From Phymatolithon calcareum (lineage: Eukaryota; Rhodophyta; Florideophyceae; Hapalidiales), in assembly GCA_977006965.1 (NCBI GenBank), contig OZ345377.1, positions 558,001 through 622,000 on the forward strand: a DNA stretch of 64,000 nucleotides, in the 5' to 3' direction. Shown piece after piece: positions 31,522 through 41,400 of this stretch. Numbering within the stretch: the stretch's first letter is position 1; every line of letters starts with the position of its first letter. The notes beneath the pieces were generated by a model. It ran no database searches and was not told where the DNA came from. It was given only the letters and a program-made list of their open reading frames with translations. The translations under genes and the position numbers were made by a program.

Positions 31522-34415
31522 ATGGAAGCCGTCGGCTTTGGGCTTGCCGTTCTCTCTGAAGTTCGCTCCCTCCTTGCCAGTATCAAGGCACGGATCCAGA
31601 GCGTCAGGCAAAGTCCAGCGAATTTTCGAATTTTAAGTAAGGATCTCGATCGTTTGACGCTGCACATCCAAGAAGTAGAGAGGCTTCTTCAAGGCTCCCC
31701 AAGCGCGATTCCAGCAGAGATCTCTGCCCTATTTAACGAAACATTTGCTTCCGTCCGGGACAGTCTTGGTGCCTCAAACACTGCCATGCAACAAGTATTA
31801 GTCCCTGCTTTTTCGGGAAGCACCAATGGCGTCCGGTCGAAGATAAGATCACTTCTAAAAAGAACAGCCCGGGCGTCAGCACTGACTGACGAGATGAGTG
31901 GAGTGCAGATTCAGATCAGGGATGCTTCCGGCCAGCTGATGCAGCTAATTTCAGTGCTATCCACAGCACTGAAAATTCAAGAGACGCAAGGTGCACTGCT
32001 TGGCAAAATGAACGATCTACAAATCGCTGGGACGGTGGAAGGAGTTTATCGACGGGCCATAACTGCTCCAGCTCTCTCTCACAACTCCGATCTAAACTTT
32101 GATGCCCGTGACGCAGAGGGGCAACTCACCACTTTGGAGGGAGTGTTAAAGCACACTGTCTTGTCCAGTGCTTCATGCGCCTTGTTTTCTAGGTCCGCCG
32201 GAGTGATGCACCCCGTATTTGGCGTTGTTGGCATGGCTGGCGTTGGAAAAACCGTTGCTCTGCAAGGCCTTGCCCATGACAAAGATATCCGCTCGCGTTT
32301 CCCGGATGGAATCTTGTATATAACGCTTGGAGAAGGCGCTTCTTCGCAAACTGTGATTGGGGAAATCTGCAAAGCATTGACCATAACTGGAGCTACGGGA
32401 ATCGTGCGCACAGTGGAAAACTGCTCTTCTCTCCCAGAGGCCATTGACTATGCGGTGACATGGTTCATTGGAAGAGTTTGTCTTTTTGTTGTGGACGATA
32501 TGTGGCCCATAGAGCGTTGTAGAACTGGTTTCCTAAACGATGTGCGGCAACTATTGCGTTCCTGTCCAGAAAGCCGTATGGTTGTGAGCACACGTAGTCT
32601 TGCTATCGCTCATATGGCAGGATCTATAGTCGAATTTGGTGTTCGTGATCCCCTCGGACATGTGTCCCAGAGAATATTCATGTCGTACGCTACTGGGTCT
32701 GTGAGACGAGAGGATTCGAGAGAAAGAGGTTGCGAACTCCGAAGCAGTGTTTCAAAAATTCTGTCAATGTGCGGTGGACTTCCCATTGCTTTGGCGATCA
32801 CAGGATGTGCAGTTGCTTTGCTTGCAAGAACTCTTGGCAGCTTGGATCGAGCATGTGATATTTATTCATTTGACCTTGAGAAGAAACGTGCTAGTCTAGG
32901 AGAAGAGGAAAATCCTGAAGGTTCATGCTTGAATGGGGAGATTTTTTTAAGCTTGAATTACCTTGAAACAGAGCTGTTGACATGGAAGACGAAGAACGCT
33001 TTGGACCTGCATTTTACAATGAGAGATCTGTTTACTAGCTTTTGTGTTTTGAAAAGTCAAACATGCGCCCCAGTTTCCGTTCTCGCGCGGATGTGGAAAC
33101 TTGACCCAGATGTCGCCACTGAAGTTGTTAACATGTTTTGTGGTATGAGTTTGGCAAAACTCTGCTTCCAGAAACAAAAATCTGGATCTGAAGAAGCTTG
33201 TCTTATACTACACGACCTCCATCTTGGATTTTGCCAGCGGGAATCCAGGAAGAAGAAGACTCTAGCTTTGTGGCACGCACGCTTGCTAGACGGGTACCTC
33301 GACGAGCGCTCGATCACAAATATGTTCTCCAACAATTTCGAAGAAGGAACTATGGTTTCTCAATATGGCACGAGACCATGGTGGTGTGAAGCAGTCTCGG
33401 ATGATGGTTACATCCATGAAAATATTGGTAGGCATTTGTCACAGGCAAACAAGAGTAATGAGCTTCTCTCGCTATTGTTGGACGCCCGTTGGACGCATCT
33501 TCGAGTCGATAAGGGAGGTATTACCGCACTCGAGGAAGACTTTGCATCTCTTGGCGGTGTACCTAATAACGCTGACGTCCTGTCAAAAGATATCAAGCAG
33601 ACCATTGACTGTATTCTGAAGACGCTTCAGCTTTCATGGGGAAGAGCATTAGACGGGAAAAGGTCTCTCTTCTTTCAAGTCTGTGGACGCCTCCACAGCT
33701 TGAGAAAGGAAAACGCCATTGTAGATGCTTTTGTGCAGAGCATGAAGAGACATACCCCCAAACCGTATTTAATGCCGGTGAGTCCGTTCTTTCCTGATGT
33801 TAACAATGCGCTGGTCATGGAAATTCCTTTGGGTGGACGTTGCGCTGCAGTTTGCTGCTCACCATGTGGTGGATACATCGCTGTGGAAGCTGGGCATGCT
33901 ATTACTGTCGCTGATGCCACTACTGGTCACATACTCCAGCGCTTAGCGGGTCACACGGGCCCCGTTAGCTGCATAACTTTCGCTGAAGGGTCGAAGAAAC
34001 TTGTATCAGGGTCTCATGACTACACCGTGATTGTATGGGAGTGGGAGTCCTCAGACCAACCGCGACAGGTTCTACAAGGGCACAAGCATCGCGTTTCTGG
34101 GGTTGCTGTGAGTAGTGAAGGGGGGCGAATATTTTCAGGCGCTTGGGATCATACTCTGAGAATCTGGAACGCCGCTACCGGATCCTTGCTTTGCGAATTC
34201 GGCCAGGACACTATCGTTACTTGTCTTGCTCTCAGTGCGGACGATCGAAAAGTTGCCCTCGGTCTGGGCGATGGAACTGTGAGTGTTCTGGACAGCTTGA
34301 CAGGCGAAAGGGTCTTTCAAGATTCGAGCGCGCATTTCGAAATTGTGACATCCGTTGCCTTCTGCCCCAACGGTGCATACTTGGCGACTGGTTCATGGGA
34401 TAAAACCGTTCGGTT
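31522..34415 (+). pseudogene. NB-ARC/WD40 (APAF-1/NLR-like) STAND protein, 5' part, interrupted by copia
   Basis: N terminus (about 1-170): heptad-like amphipathic helices (VLSEVRSLLASIKARIQSVR), a coiled-coil or helical-bundle signalling domain. NB-ARC: P-loop GMAGVGKT (237-244, Lys243), Walker B LFVVDD (Asp325/326), VVSTRS (354-359), GGLPIA (418-423), and LHD (563-565) where plant and animal relatives have MHD/LHD. A helical region follows (LWHARLLDGYLDE, ELLSLLLDARWTHLR) like the one linking NB-ARC to WD40 in APAF-1. From about residue 800 WD40 repeats begin (LAGHTGPVSCITF, LVSGSHDYTVIVW). Such proteins act as nucleotide-switched oligomerising sensors in cell death or immunity. Coding sequence is intact until the element enters codon 964 at 34416. 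Translation would run a few codons into the LTR and stop at 34471-34473. Confidence 0.85.
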
Positions 34416-34675
34416 TGTTGATATTATCTCTTGTCACCTTTTACTGAGGGATCTATATGCTAGCTACTTATAGGGCTAGGGGTACCCCCATTGTGCTAGC
34501 GTGTCGTGCGAACTGGCTGTGCCAGGAGAGTGACACAGCCTCGAGTGGCATAAGGTGCTGGAATGTGCTGCACTCTCGAGATGCAGCTCCACGTGTACTC
34601 GGTTGCGCACTGTGCTGTGGCTGCGTCAATCTAGGAGGATGAACAAGAGGCTGGAAAAGTGCTGTGACTGCATCA
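34416..34675 (-). repeat. 3' LTR of the copia element (260 bp)
   Basis: TG...CA on both strands (TGTTGATATT ... GACTGCATCA on the plus strand). It carries 47 bp absent from the other LTR, bounded by two near-identical 17-bp copies (GTGCTGTGGCTGCGTCA, GTGCTGTGACTGCATCA). The gag-pol stop codon TGA is formed by its first three bases in the element's sense direction. Confidence 0.85.
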
Positions 34676-37600
34676 TCCGGGCGCAGCCTCTTGTTCGGGC
34701 GTACGTATGCGCTGTAGATTGGCGAGGAATTTTGCCAGGGGCAGTGGCTTAGTGAAAATGTCGGCCAATTGACGATGGCCTGGGACGTGTGTGGTTGCTA
34801 TGCGGCCACTGCGCACCTGCTCATTGATGTAGTGCGCTTTGGCGTCAACATGTTTGGAGCGTGTAGTGACTCCGTTTGCGACCGACATCGAAACAGCAGC
34901 GGCGTTGTCAATATGGAGCGTGAGGGGCTGTGGCAGTGGTATGCGCCACTCGGAGGCTAACTGTTGTAGCCAGACGAGAACACGTGCAGCTTCAGATGCT
35001 GCTGTGTATTCGGCCTCCGCAGTGCTCAGGGTCACAGAGCCCTGCAACTTGCTTCGCCAGAAGAGAAGGTCTCCGGCATACTTGATGGCAATGCCGGAGC
35101 GTGAGCGCCGTGTTTCCCGGCAGCCCGCCCAGTCCGAGTCACAATAGGCGGCGAGGGCCGGACCGGCCTCGGTTTTGTAGTATATCTCCGCGTCTTTGCG
35201 CCCGGAGAGATAGCGCAGTAATCGCTTGAGTGCCGCGTAGTGTCTAGCGGTTGGCGCTGCGAGCGCGCGCGCGAGCACGGAAGTGACGTATGCGATGTCG
35301 CACAAAATTGTATCTGCTAGAAAGCGCGCAACGCCGATGGCGTGGGCATAGAGGCGCTTTTCCGGGTCAGGCAGGATGTACTCGTCCGGTTTCGCGGAGG
35401 CTAGGTCTGCACTGGGGTCATGTGGCAGTTTGCACGGGTTTGCTTCAAGCATTCCAAAGTCATCGAGTAGCTGCACGATGTGCTTGCGTGCGGATATGCG
35501 AACGCCCGAGTCATCGCGTTGTATTGCAAGGCCCATGTGCTGGCGGACGGGACTCTGTTCGACAACTTGCCATTCACGCTCGAGCTTGGAAATTAATTTG
35601 TCGAGCAGTGCGGACGATTCAGATGTGAGGAGAAAATCGTCTGTGTCGCATAGCATGCGGGCGATGGTGCGCGAATTGGGCTCGACGTAGAGAAAGCACG
35701 ATGGTTCGCTCTTTAGCTGCGTCCAGCCCCACTCAGCGAGGCACTTATTGCGGAATTGCTCCCATAAAAATCCACCGTCGGGGCTGCCCATCTGGGCTTT
35801 GACCACCAGCACCACTTTGCCGGACTCGGTGAACGAGCCGTCGGCACGACGCGGCTGTCGCATGGTGACGCGGTAGGCAGGGTTCGCAGGCGCCCGAGGA
35901 TACGCACCTGGGACGTCTACAGATCGAATATCTTCGCCGAGAAGAGCGGCGCGTGCGTATAGTAGGCGGCGAGCGGTATGGCTGGGCGACTGTGCGGCTG
36001 TGCGAAGAGGATCGAAGTGGGTGCCCGGCACCATCATGTCGCCGCGTGCTGTGCAGCGTGCAGAGAATGCACCAATGTTGCCGCTGGGGTCCGTCTTATA
36101 GTGGTATACCCACATATGTGGGACGGGCTTGTCTGTTGGGCGCTCATCGACAAGCTTCCAGGTGCCCAGCGCTAAGTTCTGGTCAATAAAGGCGTCATGT
36201 GCCGATTCCCAAAATTCGGAGAACGGACCTTGGCGCGCCTGGCGGATCGAACGCGGGTCGGGGGGTGGCTTACCAAGACCTTCGGGCGCTGAAATGGCGG
36301 AGGCGGCTGGTGTGGGAGTGATATCGGTATTACGCGGGTGACTGCGTGCAGGAGCATCTGGAGTGCTGTTGATTGGCGGCTCCCGGAAACGCGCTGGCTT
36401 GCGCATCGTGTTGCGCGGGCGCAAGGTACGTGACACGCGCAGTGCGCTCTTAGGCGTTCTGGCTGTGTGGGACTGCTCGGGCTTATTTTTCGGCTCTAAA
36501 GTACTAGAAGGATTGCCGAAAACACCAGGAGTACGGTTCGTGCAGTCGATCGCTGGGGTGAAGTCGGCAGCACGCGCGTCGGCTTCCTTGCGTCGAGGTA
36601 GCTGGAGAACCTTGATGGTGGAGGAAGACGTGGGCGCGAGGTAGCGCGCGGAGATGCCGCGGGGGGCGAGACTGGAGAGCGAGCGTGATTTGTTGGGAAC
36701 AAATCCATGTATGCCGAATGGCGCGAGAAGAGGGAGCGGGGGAGGCGTTCCGAACAGTAGTTGGTGAGGCGGTGCATTTGCGCCGAGCTTGGGCGTCGCG
36801 TTTTGCTTTGCCACGCAGTCCGCCAATGCGTAGTCCCCGTAGGCGTGCGGGAGCTTAGCGGCAGCCAGTTGAGTTCGTATACACTCCTTGAGTGTGCGCA
36901 CCGCCCGCTCTGCTTCACCGTTCATTTGCGGGCTGTTAGGCGGAGCTGTGGTGATGCAGATACCGCTGGCGTCTGCGAAACGCTTCGGCGCTCCGGCGCA
37001 TAACTCAGGTGCGCCGTCTGCGTGCAAGCGCTGAATAGGGCGCGCGGCAGATCGTTGAAGGCGGCGGAGGGCGTCTACGAGCAGGTGCCCAGCAGCGGAC
37101 TTTGTCGCAGATGGGAGAGCAGTGATGTGCTTAGTGCCTTGGTCTTTGACCACCGTAAAGTATTTGTTACCACGTGTGGATCGCGGCAGAGGGCCTGCCG
37201 TGTCCGTACTGAGTTTCTGGAGAGGCTCAATATGGCCGCGCATAACGGGCGGGTGTGGTGCACGTGTGAGCTTACCAGTGGCACAAGGAACGCAGGTGTA
37301 GCTGCCCTTTGAGAACGACTGCAGCGCCTTCAGCGTAGGGCTGGATTGGAGAGCACGAGTGACGGCGGCAGGGTGGGCGTGGGCAAGCGCCTCGTGGGCG
37401 CGACGCAATGAAAGAGGAACCCGAGCGGCTGTACGCGCACCGGCCTGCCGCCGTGCGGCCTCGTTGATTCGTGTGCTCTTTGGCGCGTGGTTTCGCTGTG
37501 AGCGCTGGCGCTTAGCGAGGGCATGGTCAAATCGAAAGACGTTATCCCGGATTGTGCCAGTGGCTATAATATTTGATGGCGGTGTAGGATCTGGAAGGGT

Positions 37601-38908
37601 GACGTAGAAGCGTTCCTGCTTCGCGTGGATGTCATACCGTCGCGTGAGGCGGCCGGCAGAGACAAGGTCGTTGTCGAGTGTGGGAACGCACAGTGTGTCC
37701 ACCAGTGGGAGCGGTGACCGCGCTTGGAGCTGTGCGTTTCCGATGGCTGTCGCTATGGCTTCGCTGCCGTTCGCGAGGCGGACAGGGACGGAGATGGATT
37801 GGGCGTGTTCGAGCGCGTCATCGCTCTTGGTGAGGTGATGGGTGCAAGCGCTATCGAGGAGGGGGGCGAGGGGATAGTTATCAGTATCGTTTAAATTCGT
37901 GTTGGGCTGCGCGTCGGAACCGTACATATGGTGGAGGGTGTTGGCAACGTTGAGGATGAAGTTCGGGTCGCTGGCGACTGCTGCCGCGGACGCGGAAGGA
38001 GTGGGAGTATGAGATGCCTGTTGGCCGCGCTGAACGCCGCGCTGCTGGCCGCGCTGCTGCATGCGGAGGCAGCGGTCGTCACCTTGCTGATGGTTGTCCA
38101 TCCGATGCAGCATGCAGTTGTAGTCGGTAACTGCGGGGTCCGCCGGTGCACGGCCGTAACGGCCAATCTGACTAGAAGAAGTCTGCGGGTCCTTACGTAA
38201 CTTGCTCGAGCGCGACTTGGCGGAAGGCGGCGGTAGCTGGAGCACCAATGCGAGCAGAGTGTTGGCGGCTGTGATGTTTTTGCGGTGAGCGGGCATCTGT
38301 GTGTATTGCTCGCGCAGAAGCTCGGCTTTGACGCAACTGGGAAGGCCAGCGACGATGTCGCGTATGTATGCGACGCCTGTGGCGAGGTAGTGGGAGGAAT
38401 CTGCCGCGACGAGTGCGTCGTGGCGCTTACGGTGCGCAGAAATGTAGGCGCTCGCTGAGGCGGAGTCGGCATAGCGTGTTATGGGGTGAGCCTGGTCGAC
38501 TTGCTCGGGTGTGAGTGAAGGAACAGCCTGCTTGAGGTGGAGCCAGGCCTGCAGGGCTGTCATTTCTTCAATTTCATGCGAGAATTCTTCGCAGATCGTA
38601 AAGCTGATGAATTCTTTGAAGTTTTCGGCCTGCGTAAGCTCGGGCTCATTGCCCGGTGCAGGCTCACGCTCAAGAAGGTATTTACAGCGGCGGCCGCGGG
38701 CCTTGGCAGCGACGAGAGAACACCAGCGACGCGCGTTGGAGCCGTCGGCGCGTAGCATAGGCATGTTGTCAAGGTGCCACGGTCGGGCAGAGTGCGCAGT
38801 AGCCGCGGCGATGTCAGACGAAATGGACGGCTGCGGCGGGTTGTGATGGGCAGCGGCAAGATGCTGCAGATTGGCCGGTTGGGCGGCGGGGTGTTGCGTT
38901 GGCTCCAT
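34673..38908 (-). CDS. Copia gag-pol polyprotein (1411 aa), intact
   Basis: ATG at 38908; the stop is formed by the LTR start. Gag-like helical region 50-250. Protease PLLDSACTHHL (Asp352). Integrase zinc motif (His505, His509/511, Cys539, Cys542). Integrase core Asp569 (STDTAGP), Asp631 (HADGAPE) and Glu665 (MNGEAERA). RT about 900-1130 with Asp998 and DTDD (1088-1091) in place of YVDD; both catalytic Asp are kept. RNase H about 1200-1330 (YCDSDWAGCRETRRS, STAEAEYTAAS, HIDNAAAVSM), ending with the copia signature DIFTKPLP. All catalytic residues needed for transposition appear present. Confidence 0.95.
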   Translation of the reverse strand: MEPTQHPAAQPANLQHLAAAHHNPPQPSISSDIAAATAHSARPWHLDNMPMLRADGSNARRWCSLVAAKARGRRCKYLLEREPAPGNEPELTQAENFKEFISFTICEEFSHEIEEMTALQAWLHLKQAVPSLTPEQVDQAHPITRYADSASASAYISAHRKRHDALVAADSSHYLATGVAYIRDIVAGLPSCVKAELLREQYTQMPAHRKNITAANTLLALVLQLPPPSAKSRSSKLRKDPQTSSSQIGRYGRAPADPAVTDYNCMLHRMDNHQQGDDRCLRMQQRGQQRGVQRGQQASHTPTPSASAAAVASDPNFILNVANTLHHMYGSDAQPNTNLNDTDNYPLAPLLDSACTHHLTKSDDALEHAQSISVPVRLANGSEAIATAIGNAQLQARSPLPLVDTLCVPTLDNDLVSAGRLTRRYDIHAKQERFYVTLPDPTPPSNIIATGTIRDNVFRFDHALAKRQRSQRNHAPKSTRINEAARRQAGARTAARVPLSLRRAHEALAHAHPAAVTRALQSSPTLKALQSFSKGSYTCVPCATGKLTRAPHPPVMRGHIEPLQKLSTDTAGPLPRSTRGNKYFTVVKDQGTKHITALPSATKSAAGHLLVDALRRLQRSAARPIQRLHADGAPELCAGAPKRFADASGICITTAPPNSPQMNGEAERAVRTLKECIRTQLAAAKLPHAYGDYALADCVAKQNATPKLGANAPPHQLLFGTPPPLPLLAPFGIHGFVPNKSRSLSSLAPRGISARYLAPTSSSTIKVLQLPRRKEADARAADFTPAIDCTNRTPGVFGNPSSTLEPKNKPEQSHTARTPKSALRVSRTLRPRNTMRKPARFREPPINSTPDAPARSHPRNTDITPTPAASAISAPEGLGKPPPDPRSIRQARQGPFSEFWESAHDAFIDQNLALGTWKLVDERPTDKPVPHMWVYHYKTDPSGNIGAFSARCTARGDMMVPGTHFDPLRTAAQSPSHTARRLLYARAALLGEDIRSVDVPGAYPRAPANPAYRVTMRQPRRADGSFTESGKVVLVVKAQMGSPDGGFLWEQFRNKCLAEWGWTQLKSEPSCFLYVEPNSRTIARMLCDTDDFLLTSESSALLDKLISKLEREWQVVEQSPVRQHMGLAIQRDDSGVRISARKHIVQLLDDFGMLEANPCKLPHDPSADLASAKPDEYILPDPEKRLYAHAIGVARFLADTILCDIAYVTSVLARALAAPTARHYAALKRLLRYLSGRKDAEIYYKTEAGPALAAYCDSDWAGCRETRRSRSGIAIKYAGDLLFWRSKLQGSVTLSTAEAEYTAASEAARVLVWLQQLASEWRIPLPQPLTLHIDNAAAVSMSVANGVTTRSKHVDAKAHYINEQVRSGRIATTHVPGHRQLADIFTKPLPLAKFLANLQRIRTPEQEAAPG

Positions 38909-39047
38909 GTTAAGGTGCGGTAGAGGTGTCGGCGCGGCGTTGTGCCGGGTTTGTCCGTAGTTGGGCTGCGGGTTGCGCGTTGAGCGCGTAGGATAGCGTG
39001 GAGAGACCGTGATGGAGTGGTGTGCTTAGACGAAGAGGCCCATAACC

Positions 39048-39260
39048 TGTTGATATTATCTCTTGTCACCTTTTACTGAGGGATCTATATGCTAGCTACT
39101 TATAGGGCTAGGGGTACCCCCATTGTGCTAGCGTGTCGTGCGAACTGGCTGTGCCAGGAGAGTGACACAGCCTCGAGTGGCATAAGGTGCTGGAATGTGC
39201 TGCACTCTCGAGATGCAGCTCCACGTGTACTCGGTTGCGCACTGTGCTGTGACTGCATCA
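39048..39260 (-). repeat. 5' LTR of the copia element (213 bp)
   Basis: Identical to the other LTR except for the missing 47 bp. It keeps the bases typical of the outer 17-bp repeat copy (GACTGCATCA), as expected if the 47 bp were lost by recombination or slippage between the repeats. Confidence 0.9.
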
Positions 39261-39265
39261 CGGTT

Positions 39266-40367
39266 GTATAACTGTGAATCATGGAACGATGCTTATGGAC
39301 CTCTTCACGGGCATGACCGCATGGTAAGCTGTGTGGCCTTCAGCCAGGATGGACGACAACTGGCAAAAGGATCGAAGGATGGGACTGTTCGGCTGTGGAG
39401 CATAGCCACTGGACAAACTGTCGGTGTCTCTCTGAAGATTCATTGCTGGGTCCGAAGTGTTGCGTTTATTCTTCGCGGAACACGGATATTATCCGGTTTT
39501 GTAGACGGGACGGTCCGAATCTGGGATGTACCTCTAGGTTCTGACTCCGCAGACCGACCGTGGAGACATTCTGAAGCTGTTTCTTCAATTTCCATTAGTC
39601 GCGATGGGGGGCGGGTTGCTTCAGGATCATGGGACGGAACCATTGGCGTCTGGGACTTGCAGATAGGTTCGCAGATTGGAGTCCCACTACAGGGTCACAA
39701 AGGCGGTGTACGATGTATTACTTTCAGCCCTGACGGGCAAATGATCGCATCCGGTTCCTGCGACAAGAGTGTGAGAATTTGGGACGCTGAATTGTTCGCT
39801 CAAATTGGTGATCCTCTATATGGACACACTGAATGTGTGTCCACTGTTTCATTTGCTAAGGACGGACTTCATATTATTTCCGGGTCATTTGACAAGACTG
39901 TTCGGATATGGAGTGCTCACAGACATGAGCAACTTGGAGATCCCGTGCTTTGGCACACAGAGCATGTCTTCTGTGCTTCAGAGAGTATCGATGGCTTGTA
40001 TGTTGTGTCGCGAGACTGGAACTCTAACACGATTATCTTAAATCAAGACCGAAGCATCGTATGGACATCGAACGAACTTGTAGACAAGACAGAAAACCAG
40101 ATATCCGAAGAAGAAGCTAAGAGGATCATTGTGAGCTGTGGTCAAGATGCACCGTTTCTCTGGCCAAAGTCATTTCCAGCATATGGTCTGAAAGTGATCT
40201 GTGAGGACGACTCCGTGTATGCAAAGGAGCTTGGGGGATATGCTTTGCTTGGGACAATGCCGTCGCATTGCGTAACATGGAGGTACGATGAATTGAGAAA
40301 AGTCTTTGTGGCCGGACTCCTTAATGGCGATGTTGCGATCTGTAGGTTTGTAGGGATATCAGAATAG
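39266..40367 (+). pseudogene. NB-ARC/WD40 protein, 3' part (WD40 propeller) after the copia insertion
   Basis: Resumes in the same frame as 31522-34415 when the element and one CGGTT copy are removed (2894 + 1102 = 3996 nt, 1331 aa). About seven more WD40 repeats follow (LHGHDRMVSCVAFSQDGRQL, GTVRLWSIATG, LSGFVDGTVRIWDV, SGSWDGTIGVWDLQ, SGSCDKSVRIWDAE, SGSFDKTVRIWSAH), then a less regular C-terminal tail. With those before the break, the propeller set is about eleven blades. It has no ATG-led expression signal of its own. The lack of any other lesion says the gene was functional until the insertion. Confidence 0.85.
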
Positions 40368-40754
40368 TCTGGCAAATATTTCGCACTGATCATTGAGCAT
40401 CGGGTCTATTATGTTATTTTTCCCATTTCATCTAAAACGGCAATAAATGTAACTTGAGATTACGATCGAGATAGGTCTGGACGATGCAAAGACAGCTTCC
40501 CCGTGTGTACATGTTTACAAAAACTGTACCAAACCTGGAAAACGTGGTCGAGCTGCTCGACCACGACTCGAGCATGTCAGGATGTCAAGTCCCTGTGGCT
40601 CTCTCCAGTGTTGCAGAGCTGAATCAAGAGTCTCTTCAAAGCAACTTTGAACCTTTTTTATCACAACATTTCTTGCATCACGATTTTGTGATGCAAGACA
40701 TGTACCAGAGAGGCTACCGGCTCTCGACAAATTCTAAGGTTCCAGACTCCATGA
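40368..40754. other. Downstream region with two palindromes
   Basis: CGTGGTCGAGC-T-GCTCGACCACG spans 40543-40565 (11-bp perfect arms). TCTTGCATCAC, GATTTT, GTGATGCAAGA spans 40671-40698. The plus frame 40484-40777 is open through both but has no motif. An AATAAA at 40442 could be the polyadenylation signal of the NB-ARC/WD40 gene. Confidence 0.6.
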
Positions 40755-41116
40755 ATTCATTCATTCATTTTGCGTAGTCCCCTTGTGGGGTTAGCAACAC
40801 TTTGAGGGCCTAAACTTCTTCCATTCTACTCTATTTGCTGGGAGTTTGACTGCTGCTTGCACGTAGAGGTCCGGGACGTCGCCAAGGATTGACTCTGGAG
40901 TTGGTCGGACGCTGCGAAGTAGCGCTTGACGAACCAAGCGACTTTCGTCCATCCTAAGGATGTGGCGAGCCAACGCAGTTCTCGGGACATTTTCTTCCTA
41001 TCGGCCTCGCACGTGTAGGGCCTCTTACGACTCGGATGAATGGAGATGCAAGTTATGTATGCATTCGTGACAGAATAGTTAAAGTCTAGACATTGCGATA
41101 GTCCCACGCAACTCAA
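40755..41116 (-). repeat. LINE ORF2 C-terminal end with (ATGA)n tail, minus strand
   Basis: The minus strand gives RPYTCEADRKKMSRELRWLA, then (in a shifted frame) ARHILRMDESRLVRQALLRS and AAVKLPANRVEWKKFRPS, stop. It ends with ATGAATGAATGAATT. The wLaRHilRMd motif is usual near the C terminus of LINE ORF2. Same family as the ends at 12428, 18548, 21600 and 43920. Confidence 0.7.
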
Positions 41117-41239
41117 ACCAGGGTAAAAAGGACGCTAGGGACTAGCGGCAGAGAAAAAGAAACCAAAAAACCAACCGGTGTATCATGATCCTATTAAAGA
41201 TCGCAAACAGCCTCGTGCTATATCCCTTAAGGTCGTCGA

Positions 41240-41400
41240 GATCGCTATCATGTTCCCCTGTCCTCCTTCGAAGTCTTCTTCTTCCACCCTGGAAGAAGAA
41301 AGTTGTTTGCTGGTTGGTTGTGTTACTCAAATTGAGGTGTTGGGAGCTTTTATAACAAAACTTCACATGTCCCCAGTTACTCAGATGTACAGATGACGGC
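41240..41400 (+). repeat. Retroposon family A, 3' tail
   Basis: TTACTCAAATTGAGGTGTTG and GGGAGCTTTTATAACAAAAC match the family A 3' UTR, with a slightly altered end. It lies immediately before a LINE fragment. Confidence 0.6.

Larger units (their letters stand above)
34416..39260 (-). mobile_element. Full-length young copia LTR retrotransposon inside the NB-ARC/WD40 gene
   Basis: 5-bp target duplication CGGTT at 34411-34415 and 39261-39265. LTRs at both ends are identical over all shared bases. One uninterrupted gag-pol frame of 1411 codons lies between them. The orientation is opposite to the host gene. Identical LTRs plus an intact frame indicate a very recent insertion. The segment just inside the 5' LTR (GGTTATGGGCCTCTTCGTC on the minus strand) is where the primer-binding site should be; I cannot assign a tRNA. 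Confidence 0.95.

Noticed and set aside
34416-34628. Alternative 213-bp border for the left copia LTR, ending GCTGCGTCA
   Set aside because: It would equalise LTR lengths but needs two mismatches. The right LTR carries the bases of the outer repeat copy (GACTGCATCA), the pol stop codon coincides with the 260-bp border, and a purine-leaning tract precedes that border but not the alternative one.
39195-39265. ATG at 39195 as the start of a separate WD40 gene
   Set aside because: That ATG and the following 22 codons lie in the copia LTR; the true reading frame enters at the target duplication from the 5' half of the gene.
40484-40777. 97-codon frame as a gene
   Set aside because: It runs through two palindromes, has no motif, and no codon signal separates it from background.
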